5,114 bases of DNA from an uncultured Clostridia bacterium (GTDB taxonomy: Bacteria > Bacillota > Clostridia > Oscillospirales > Oscillospiraceae), in contig CALLZZ010000304.1 of assembly GCA_937858235.1 (NCBI GenBank), positions 1 to 5,114 on the forward strand, in the 5' to 3' direction. A program made the translations under genes and the position numbers. Of this stretch, positions 1 through 5,092 are shown in pieces. The notes under the pieces were generated by a model. The model did no database searches, was not told the DNA's origin, and was given only the letters and a program-made list of their open reading frames with translations. Each line of letters starts with the position of its first letter. The stretch's first letter is position 1.

Positions 1-1
1 C

Positions 2-682
2 CGGCACGCTTTGGAAAAGGCGTTCGGCCTGTGCGGCCTTTCCCAGGAGGATATCAGCTATACGGTGGCTACGGGCTACGGCCGGATGAACTGCGATTGC
101 GCCGACGAGCAGATCAGCGAGCTGAGCTGCCACGCAAAGGGGATTCATTTCCTGCTGCCCACCGTACGTACCGTCATCGATATCGGCGGTCAGGACGCCA
201 AGGCGCTGAGCATCACGGACGAGGGACAGCTTACCGCGTTCCAGATGAACGACAAATGCGCGGCGGGCACGGGCCGCTTCCTCGACGTGATGGCTCGGGT
301 CCTGGATGTGGAGATCAGCGAACTGGGCCCTTTATCCCAGAAATCCCGGCATCCGGTCAGCATCAGCAGCACCTGCACGGTGTTCGCCGAATCGGAGGTG
401 ATCTCTCAGCTGTCTTCCAAGGTGCCCATTGAAGACATTGCGGCGGGAATTCACAGCTCGGTGGCCAAACGCGTGGCCGGAATGTCGCTGCGCCTGAAGC
501 AAACCCCCGACTTGGCCATGAGCGGGGGGGTCGCCCTGAACATCGGGGTGGTCCATGCCATGGAGCAGGAGATGGGATGCCGGATTCTGGTCCATCCGCT
601 GTGCCAGTCGGCGGGCGCCATAGGCGCCGCCGTTCTGGCATGGGAAAAACGAAAAAAGGAGAAGGTTGATTATCATGAGTGA
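2..682 (+). CDS. 2-hydroxyacyl-CoA dehydratase activase (HgdC/HadI/FldI family), 5'-truncated by window edge
   Basis: This is the ATP-dependent activator ('archerase') of a radical 2-hydroxyacyl-CoA dehydratase, a cytosolic homodimer carrying one [4Fe-4S] cluster. It uses ATP hydrolysis to inject a low-potential electron into the dehydratase. The frame is open from base 2, and 226 residues are visible. The TTG at 11 is an internal leucine codon, not a start. Compared from memory with the 260-residue Acidaminococcus fermentans HgdC, about 41 N-terminal residues are missing, including the first phosphate-binding loop. Visible family motifs are TGYGR, SELSCHAKG, the second phosphate loop DIGGQDAK, NDKCAAGTGRF, STCTVFAESEV and MSGGVALN. 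The cysteines in NDKC (codon 257-259) and STC (codon 374-376) correspond to the cluster ligands Cys127 and Cys166 of HgdC once the missing residues are added. There are extra cysteines, including CDC after TGYGRMN. The stop overlaps the alpha subunit start by 8 bp. BadF/BcrD-type benzoyl-CoA reductase activators are related, but the next two genes favour a dehydratase. Confidence 0.95.
   Translation, partial: RHALEKAFGLCGLSQEDISYTVATGYGRMNCDCADEQISELSCHAKGIHFLLPTVRTVIDIGGQDAKALSITDEGQLTAFQMNDKCAAGTGRFLDVMARVLDVEISELGPLSQKSRHPVSISSTCTVFAESEVISQLSSKVPIEDIAAGIHSSVAKRVAGMSLRLKQTPDLAMSGGVALNIGVVHAMEQEMGCRILVHPLCQSAGAIGAAVLAWEKRKKEKVDYHE
657..665 (+). promoter_or_regulatory. Ribosome binding site of the dehydratase alpha subunit
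   Basis: The purine run AGGAGAAGG lies inside the last codons of the activase gene. Its 3' part ends 9 nt before the ATG at 675, which is normal spacing. The in-frame TTG at 666 directly abuts this run, too close for initiation there, so the ATG at 675 is the better start. Confidence 0.65.
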
Positions 683-1967
683 ACATACGACCGCGGCGGA
701 AGCCGCCGCACCCGCGCCGAAGCCCAGGCGTCCAAAGCCAAAGTCCATGATCATGCTGGGCGAGCAGACCCAGGCGCTGTTTGACAATGCCCGGCTGGCC
801 AAAGAACGGGGCGAAAAGGTAGGATGGTCCGCCTCGATCTTCCCCCAGGAGATCGCCGAGACCCTGGGGCTGAACGTGCTGTATCCGGAAAATCACGCCG
901 CTGGCATCGCGGCCCGCCACCAGGCGGATCCTTTCCTGCAGGAGTGCGAAGGGCCTTTGGGCTACTCCAACGACCTGTGCGCCTACGCCAAGCTGAACCT
1001 GGCTTACGCCTCCGTTCTCAACGGCGAAAGCGGGGTGGAGCTGCCCGACGGGGGCAAGATGGTCAAACCCGACTTCCTGCTGCTGACCAACAACATCTGC
1101 AACCAGCTGACCAAGTGGTACGAGAATCTGGCTGAGCAGATGAACATCCCTATTTTCTTCATCGACACCTGCTACAATCCCTATGATTATGTGACTGAGA
1201 GCCGGGTGCGCTATGTCCGCGCACAAATCGACCAGCTGATTCAGGATCTGTGCGCCTTTACCGGAAAGTCCTGGGATGAGGAGCGGTTCCGGAAGGTGAT
1301 GAAAATCTCCCAGCGCAACAGCTGTCTGTGGGAGCGGGCCAACGATCTGCTGGACCGCAGGCCCTCCCCCCTGAGCGGATTCGAACTGTTCAACTACATG
1401 TCCGCAATGGTGTGCAACCGGGGCAAGGAATCCTCCACCGCCATTCTGGAGCAGCTGAACGCCGAGATCGAGCAGCACATCGCCGAGGGGACCTCCACTT
1501 TCCCTGTGGAGGAGCAGTTCCGGGTCTCGTGGGATGGCATCGCCTGCTGGCCCTATCTCAGCCACAATCTGCGCACGATGAAAAAATACGGCATCAACAT
1601 GGTTGCCTCCAGCTACGGAAAGGCATGGGCGATCGAATATGAGGATCTGGACGGCATGGCCCGGGCCTACTGCTTCGCCTCCACCAACGGCGACAATGCC
1701 ACCACCATGATCGCGCGGCGGCTGGAGGCCCTGAAGAAGTTCGGCTGCGAGGGCACCATCTATCATGTCAACCGCAGCTGCAAGGTGATGGACTGTCAGA
1801 TGATGGAGGTTCAGCGCCAGCTTTCCGAGCTGGCGGGCGTCCCCTTCGCCTCCTTCGACGGCGACCAGGCGGATTACCGCAACTACAGCGAAGCCCAGTT
1901 TGAAACCCGCATCCAGGGCTTGGTGGAAGTCATGAGCCAAAATAAGGAGGCGAAGGGCAATGACTGA
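675..1967 (+). CDS. (R)-2-hydroxyacyl-CoA dehydratase alpha subunit (HadB/FldB/HgdA type)
   Basis: This 430-residue protein is the alpha subunit of the oxygen-sensitive dehydratase that converts (R)-2-hydroxyacyl-CoA to 2-enoyl-CoA through a ketyl radical. The family signature is clear: VGWSASIFPQE (49-59), LYPENHAAGIAA (69-80), NDLCAYAK (99-106), TNNICNQLTKWYEN (138-151), GIACWPY (288-294), NRSCK (366-370) and FDGDQADYRN (394-403). Cys102, Cys142 and Cys369 match the three cysteines that hold the active-site [4Fe-4S] cluster in HadB. The sequence and length resemble HadB and FldB more than the longer HgdA of Acidaminococcus, which has a large insertion after the first cluster cysteine. Here the same place has a modest glycine-rich loop (116-128). 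The first 25 residues form an Ala/Pro/Lys-rich tail, which is unusual. An internal ATG at 747 would remove the tail but has no good ribosome binding site. The gene overlaps both neighbours by 8 bp. The substrate is not determined; 2-hydroxyisocaproyl-, phenyllactyl- and 2-hydroxyglutaryl-CoA are all possible. Confidence 0.95.
   Translation: MSEHTTAAEAAAPAPKPRRPKPKSMIMLGEQTQALFDNARLAKERGEKVGWSASIFPQEIAETLGLNVLYPENHAAGIAARHQADPFLQECEGPLGYSNDLCAYAKLNLAYASVLNGESGVELPDGGKMVKPDFLLLTNNICNQLTKWYENLAEQMNIPIFFIDTCYNPYDYVTESRVRYVRAQIDQLIQDLCAFTGKSWDEERFRKVMKISQRNSCLWERANDLLDRRPSPLSGFELFNYMSAMVCNRGKESSTAILEQLNAEIEQHIAEGTSTFPVEEQFRVSWDGIACWPYLSHNLRTMKKYGINMVASSYGKAWAIEYEDLDGMARAYCFASTNGDNATTMIARRLEALKKFGCEGTIYHVNRSCKVMDCQMMEVQRQLSELAGVPFASFDGDQADYRNYSEAQFETRIQGLVEVMSQNKEAKGND
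1944..1950 (+). promoter_or_regulatory. Ribosome binding site of the dehydratase beta subunit
   Basis: A perfect AAGGAGG lies within the end of the alpha gene, 9 nt before the ATG at 1960. It fixes the beta subunit start and supports strong initiation in addition to coupling through the 8-bp overlap. Confidence 0.85.
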
Positions 1968-3090
1968 TCTGGATCAAAACATTTCCATGCTGCAGCAGGC
2001 CTGCGCCAATCCCCGGGAGCGGCTGGAACACTATCTGAACCAGGGCAAAAAGGTCGTCGGGTGCTTTCCCTACTATCCCCCTGAGGAGCTGGTCCACGCT
2101 TCCGGCATGATCCCCATGGGCATGTGGGGCGGCCGGACCGAATGGAAGCTGGCCAAGAGCTATTTGCCCGCCTTTGCCTGCCCCATCATGCAGTCCAACA
2201 TGGAATTCGGCCTGAAAGGCACCTATGAGGGGATGTCCGCCGTCATTATCCCGGCCATCTGCGACACCCTGCGCTGCATGACCCAAAACTGGCGCTTCGG
2301 CGTGCCTTCCATTCCCATGATTCCCATTGTCTATCCCCAGAACCGCACCTCTCCCGCCAGCGTGGATTACCTGATCAGCGAATTTGAGACCGTGCTGACC
2401 ATGCTTTACACCATCACCGGCAGGATGATGAACGAAGCCGCCCTGGGCGAAACCATCCGGATCTACAACGAGCACAACGCCGTAATGCGGGAGTTTTCCG
2501 CCGTATCGGTGGACCACCTGGATGTGATCACCCCCAGGGTCCGCCACGCGGTGATGAAAAGCGCCTTTTTCTATGAGAAAAGTGAGCATACCGCCATAGT
2601 CCGGGAGATTGTGGATGCATTGAAACAGCAGCCAGCCTACTCTTACCCCGGGAAAAAGGTCATTCTCACCGGTATCTCCTGCGAGCCGGATGATATGCTG
2701 GACATTCTGACCGAAAATCAGCTTGCCGTGGTGGGGGACGACCTGGCTCAGGAGATGCGCCAGTACCGCGCCGATACTCCGCTGAAAGGGGGCGGTGGCC
2801 TGAAACGGCTGGCCCTGCAGTGGAACAACCGATACGGCTGCAGCATGATCCACACGCTGGGCAAGCCTCGGGGCGGCATGCTGGTCAACCTGTGCAGGGA
2901 GACCGGGGCACAGGGGGTCGTGATGTGCATGATGAAGTTCTGCGATCCGGAGGAGTACGACCAGCCCTATGTTGAGGCTGACCTGCGGCAGGCGGGCATT
3001 CCCTGCCTGTCCGTCGAAGTGGACCAGCAGAACGGCAGCTTCGAGCAGTTCCGCACCCGTCTGCAGGCGTTCTGCGACATGATGGGATGA
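1960..3090 (+). CDS. (R)-2-hydroxyacyl-CoA dehydratase beta subunit (HadC/FldC/HgdB type)
   Basis: This 376-residue protein is the partner of the alpha subunit. It carries the second [4Fe-4S] cluster, which is thought to pass the activating electron from the activase to the alpha-subunit cluster. Recognisable blocks are GCFPYYPPEELVHASG (34-49), MGMWGGRTE (53-61), FACPIMQS (72-79), IPAICDTL (97-104), VYPQNR (124-129), VVGDDLAQE (257-265) and VMCMMKFCDPEEYD (321-334). Cys74, Cys101 and Cys328 sit in the conserved FAC, CDTL and KFCDPEE contexts and are the likely cluster ligands; Cys35 and Cys323 are further candidates. The length fits HadC (about 375 residues), and the text similarity to HadC as I remember it runs from end to end. 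There are no signal peptide or membrane segments, consistent with a cytosolic heterodimer. It is the last gene of the visible operon. In Clostridioides difficile the had cluster continues with an acyl-CoA dehydrogenase and Etf genes; here a regulator follows instead. Confidence 0.95.
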   Translation: MTDLDQNISMLQQACANPRERLEHYLNQGKKVVGCFPYYPPEELVHASGMIPMGMWGGRTEWKLAKSYLPAFACPIMQSNMEFGLKGTYEGMSAVIIPAICDTLRCMTQNWRFGVPSIPMIPIVYPQNRTSPASVDYLISEFETVLTMLYTITGRMMNEAALGETIRIYNEHNAVMREFSAVSVDHLDVITPRVRHAVMKSAFFYEKSEHTAIVREIVDALKQQPAYSYPGKKVILTGISCEPDDMLDILTENQLAVVGDDLAQEMRQYRADTPLKGGGGLKRLALQWNNRYGCSMIHTLGKPRGGMLVNLCRETGAQGVVMCMMKFCDPEEYDQPYVEADLRQAGIPCLSVEVDQQNGSFEQFRTRLQAFCDMMG

Positions 3091-3112
3091 CGGCCTGCTC
3101 CCAAATTTTTTT
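3083..3112 (+). terminator. Weak candidate intrinsic terminator of the dehydratase operon
   Basis: A 5-bp stem, TGGGA (3083-3087) with TCCCA (3099-3103), has an 11-nt loop spanning the beta stop codon. It is followed by AA and seven T residues (3106-3112). The U-tract is good but the stem is short, so termination may be partial and allow read-through into the regulator gene. Confidence 0.35.
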
Positions 3113-3117
3113 GTTGT

Positions 3118-3132
3118 AAATGGATGCCATTT
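3118..3132. repeat. Perfect 15-bp inverted repeat, candidate operator
   Basis: AAATGG and CCATTT form perfect 6-bp arms around the centre ATG. The repeat sits just upstream of the -35 region of the regulator's predicted promoter, roughly 38-52 bp before the likely transcription start. A role as a binding site, for example for autoregulation, is inferred from position only. It is too short and too weak to act as a terminator. Confidence 0.4.
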
Positions 3133-3133
3133 C

Positions 3134-3163
3134 TTAGCCTTTTCGCGGCATTTGTGATATGAT
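3134..3163 (+). promoter_or_regulatory. Extended -10 sigma-70 promoter of the sigma-54 activator gene
   Basis: The -10 element TATGAT (3158-3163) matches five of six consensus bases and is preceded by TG one base upstream (3155-3156), forming an extended -10. The -35 is poor: TTAGCC at 3134-3139, with an 18-bp spacer. The likely start lies near 3170, giving a leader of about 30 nt. The start region also holds the palindrome TATGCATA (3163-3170). The regulator can therefore be transcribed independently of the dehydratase operon. Confidence 0.55.
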
Positions 3164-3184
3164 ATGCATAACTTTTGATCCGAT

Positions 3185-3192
3185 AGAGGAGG
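3185..3192 (+). promoter_or_regulatory. Ribosome binding site of the sigma-54 activator
   Basis: AGAGGAGG ends 9 nt before the ATG at 3202. A nearer ATG at 3194 is in a different frame and only one base from the run, so 3202 is the real start. Confidence 0.8.
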
Positions 3193-3201
3193 CATGGTCA
3201 G

Positions 3202-4644
3202 ATGCAGGATTTTTCGTCCTTTCAGGAGTTGTGCCAGGAATTGCCCTTCACAGAAATTCTGGATAATATCGACACCGGGATCGCCCTCTACGATGCACAG
3301 GGGAACTTTATTTTCATGAACACCGTCATGGTCAACTGGAGGAATATTCCCCGGAGGGAATACCTGAAGATGAATGTCCATGACTTCAGCCATGTCCTGG
3401 ACGTGTGTGTGTTCGACCTGGTCTGCCGGAAAAAGCGCCGGGTCAGCCGTTTGCAGTACTACAAGGATTTCCAGCAGGTGGATGGCCCCACCCGGATGCG
3501 CATCGTCATCGGCACCCCTATTTTCGATGGCCAGGGCAATGTGAAGTATGTCATCATCACGCTGCAGGATGTCCAGGATTTCGAGAACCTGTATCACACC
3601 CTGCTCAATGATCACAAAATCCTGGAATCCAGAGAAATAGGCCAGACGGAAAAGGTCAGCATCATCGCCAAGAGCCAGGAATTCCGGAAGCTGCTCTCGG
3701 TAGCCGACAGCATCGCGCCCCTTGACTCCACTGTGCTGATCTATGGGGAATCCGGTTGCGGCAAAGAGGTCATCGCCCATTACATCCACGAGCACAGCGA
3801 CCGAAAAAACAGGCCTCTCATCACCGTCAACTGCGCTGCTTTTCCGGAGAATCTGATTGAGGCGGAGCTGTTCGGCTACGAGAAGGGGAGCTTCACCGGA
3901 GCCAATCGGGAGGGCAAGACAGGCTTGGTGGAGGCTGCCGACGGCGGTACCCTGTTTCTGGATGAGCTCAACTCCCTCCCCATGAATGTACAGGGCAAGA
4001 TGCTGCGTTGTCTGGAGGAAAAGAGCGTCCAGCGGATCGGCGCCACCCGGGCCAAGAAGGTGGACTTTCGCCTGATCACCGCCACCAATCAGGATCTGGA
4101 GGAAATGGTCCGCCGGGGCACCTTCCGCGAGGATCTGTACTACCGTATCCATGTCATCCCCCTGACTATCCCGCCGGTGCGGGAGCGCAAGGAGGACATC
4201 GTCCCCCTCTGCCTTTATTTTCTCCACCACTTCTGTCAGAAGTATAATCTTCAAAAGAGTTTTTCCGACGAGGTACTGGAGGAGGTCCGGAGCTATAATT
4301 GGCCCGGAAATGTCCGGGAAATCAGGAATTTTGTGGAGCGGATGGTGGTCATGACCCCACACGCCACCCGGGAAATCAGCAACATTCCATCGGGCATGCT
4401 GTCCAATGAGTCTGATCCCGCGCGGCAGCCGGCCCAGCCTGCCGCGCTTTCCGCCCAGAGCCATCCCAGACAGCGCTCGGATGGCCCGAGCCGGGATGAG
4501 GTGCTGGTCGCCCTGGCCACTTGTGGCAACCATAGGGAAAAAGCGGCGCAATATCTGGGAATCTCCCGCCGGAAGCTGCAGTACAAGATTCGGGAGTACC
4601 ACCTTCCATCCCGCTGCCACTATCAGGATGAGAATCCAGAATAA
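3202..4644 (+). CDS. Sigma-54-dependent transcriptional activator: PAS sensor, AAA+ ATPase, Fis-type HTH
   Basis: This complete 480-residue bacterial enhancer-binding protein should activate RNA polymerase carrying sigma-54 (RpoN). Residues about 12-125 form a PAS domain (ILDNIDTGIALYDAQGNFIF), followed by a helical linker (126-146). The AAA+ domain spans about 150-398, with Walker A GESGCGKE (182-189), the sigma-54 contact loop GSFTGA (229-234), Walker B GGTLFLDE (248-255), sensor I TATNQD (293-298), arginine-finger region FREDLYYR (308-315) and WPGNVREIRN (367-376). A Pro/Ala/Gln/Ser-rich linker (400-428) leads to a Fis-type helix-turn-helix (436-468; GNHREKAAQYLGISRRKLQ). There is no receiver domain, GAF domain or membrane segment, so the signal is probably a cytoplasmic ligand or redox state felt by the PAS domain. 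The contact loop has Ser in place of the usual Ala of GAFTGA, a recurring variant. Its position after a dehydratase operon suggests control of amino-acid or hydroxy-acid fermentation, but this is inference. It has its own promoter and a strong terminator. Confidence 0.95.
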   Translation: MQDFSSFQELCQELPFTEILDNIDTGIALYDAQGNFIFMNTVMVNWRNIPRREYLKMNVHDFSHVLDVCVFDLVCRKKRRVSRLQYYKDFQQVDGPTRMRIVIGTPIFDGQGNVKYVIITLQDVQDFENLYHTLLNDHKILESREIGQTEKVSIIAKSQEFRKLLSVADSIAPLDSTVLIYGESGCGKEVIAHYIHEHSDRKNRPLITVNCAAFPENLIEAELFGYEKGSFTGANREGKTGLVEAADGGTLFLDELNSLPMNVQGKMLRCLEEKSVQRIGATRAKKVDFRLITATNQDLEEMVRRGTFREDLYYRIHVIPLTIPPVRERKEDIVPLCLYFLHHFCQKYNLQKSFSDEVLEEVRSYNWPGNVREIRNFVERMVVMTPHATREISNIPSGMLSNESDPARQPAQPAALSAQSHPRQRSDGPSRDEVLVALATCGNHREKAAQYLGISRRKLQYKIREYHLPSRCHYQDENPE

Positions 4645-4658
4645 TTGGCCGTATCCGA

Positions 4659-4699
4659 AAAAGCGTCTCCGGTTTATCAAAAAAACCGGGGACGCTTTT
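4659..4699 (+). terminator. Strong intrinsic terminator after the sigma-54 activator gene
   Basis: The left arm 4659-4675 (AAAAGCGTCTCCGGTTT) pairs with 4683-4699 (AAACCGGGGACGCTTTT). This gives a 17-bp stem with a single U-G wobble and a 7-nt loop. It begins 14 nt after the stop codon. The A-rich 5' flank and T-rich 3' flank mean it could also terminate transcription arriving from the right. Confidence 0.92.
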
Positions 4700-4731
4700 A
4701 CTTGGCATTTTTTAAATTCTCCCACTTTTCT

Positions 4732-4790
4732 GCGGGTGCGAGAAAGAGCGTGATGCGCTTAGAGCACCGTGGCGACATGGCCAGACCCGC
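4732..4790. other. GC-rich island with alternative stem-loops, unassigned
   Basis: GCGGGT (4732-4737) can pair with ACCCGC (4785-4790), closing a three-way fold. Its inner hairpins are AGCG/CGCT (4747-4750 with 4756-4759) and TGGC/GCCA (4770-4773 with 4780-4783). Alternatively GGTGC (4735-4739) pairs with GCACC (4764-4768), which excludes the outer stem. The island stands out against AT-rich surroundings. No promoter or known RNA family was recognised, so it may be a structured RNA, a small dispersed repeat, or chance pairing in GC-rich DNA. Confidence 0.3.
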
Positions 4791-4873
4791 CTGACCGATT
4801 TGCCTGCACGTTTGCTGCTTTATTTCTGACCATCGGAAAAATCCCTATAAAATATTCCATAGCTTATATTTTG

Positions 4874-4892
4874 TTTGAGTTTTTTTGAGTTT
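4874..4892. repeat. Two direct copies of TTTGAGTTT spaced by 10 bp
   Basis: TTTGAGTTT occurs at 4874-4882 and again at 4884-4892, start to start 10 bp. Helical-turn spacing is typical of tandem regulator sites, but the T-rich context makes coincidence possible. No binding protein can be named. Confidence 0.35.
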
Positions 4893-4902
4893 ATCAGTAG
4901 TG

Positions 4903-4928
4903 CATATTTTATTATAAATAAAAATATG
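4903..4928. repeat. AT-rich inverted repeat with perfect 8-bp arms
   Basis: CATATTTT (4903-4910) and AAAATATG (4921-4928) are perfect inverted arms around a 10-nt AT-rich centre. It could be an operator or simply a product of the strong AT bias here. It lacks the G+C stem of a terminator. Confidence 0.4.
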
Positions 4929-5063
4929 ATCCCGGATGGATATGTTTTTTATTCTTTTTACAATTATCATAGATTACGGGCCTCACAACTGGTACTTATC
5001 GGGGTCGTTTTTGACGGGTTGTCTTAGATTGAAGGGAGATATGTCGGAATAAGCTTTTTTTAT

Positions 5064-5092
5064 TAGACAAACCCATCTCTGTCTGCTATAAT
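5064..5092 (+). promoter_or_regulatory. Near-consensus sigma-70 promoter reading out of the window to the right
   Basis: The -35 TAGACA (5064-5069, five of six) and the -10 TATAAT (5087-5092, six of six) are separated by exactly 17 bp. A TG one base before the -10 (5084-5085) adds an extended -10 element. Transcription would begin around 5098-5100. The gene it serves is not in the window. Confidence 0.85.
5065..5084. repeat. Inverted repeat AGACA-N10-TGTCT inside the right-end promoter
   Basis: AGACA (5065-5069) overlaps the -35 element and TGTCT (5080-5084) lies just before the -10, so the repeat fills the spacer. A third related half-site, TTGTCT, is at 5019-5024. The position suits an operator that blocks or remodels the promoter, but this is inferred from symmetry alone. 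Confidence 0.4.

Noticed and set aside
666..674. TTG at 666 as start of the alpha subunit
   Set aside because: It directly abuts the purine-rich binding run and is a weaker start codon than the ATG at 675, which has normal spacing.
363..1940. A 525-codon open frame on the minus strand opposite the alpha subunit
   Set aside because: Same cause: it is in register with the alpha subunit codons and reflects absence of TTA, CTA and TCA. The sense product is an unmistakable dehydratase subunit.
4702..4717. TTGGCA at 4702-4707 as the -24 element of a sigma-54 promoter
   Set aside because: The expected GC dinucleotide 10 bp after the GG is AT, so the -12 element is missing.
1930..4725. A 931-codon open frame on the minus strand across the beta subunit and the regulator
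   Set aside because: It is in codon-for-codon register with both sense genes, so its stops would need sense codons TTA, CTA or TCA, which these GC-rich genes avoid completely. It crosses an intergenic gap and the terminator, and its product matches no family.
4755..4768. Minus-strand GG-N10-GC as a sigma-54 promoter
   Set aside because: Only the two dinucleotides fit; the surrounding bases do not match TGGCAC or TTGC, and it lies inside the GC-rich hairpin island.
4770..4800. GGCCAGACCCGCCTGACC as the 3' end of a cobalamin riboswitch
   Set aside because: It only loosely resembles the conserved 3' element, and the other conserved cobalamin-box elements are absent upstream, where the regulator's terminator lies instead.
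4759..4833. A 24-codon minus-strand frame in the GC-rich island as a small protein gene
   Set aside because: It has only a weak AGGGA upstream, no convincing promoter and no recognisable family. It is kept only as part of the island observation.
5031..5052. GAAGGGAGAT followed by ATG and a three-codon frame (5041-5052) as a leader peptide
   Set aside because: The purine run is too close to the ATG, the peptide has three residues, and the frame lies upstream of the only strong promoter nearby.
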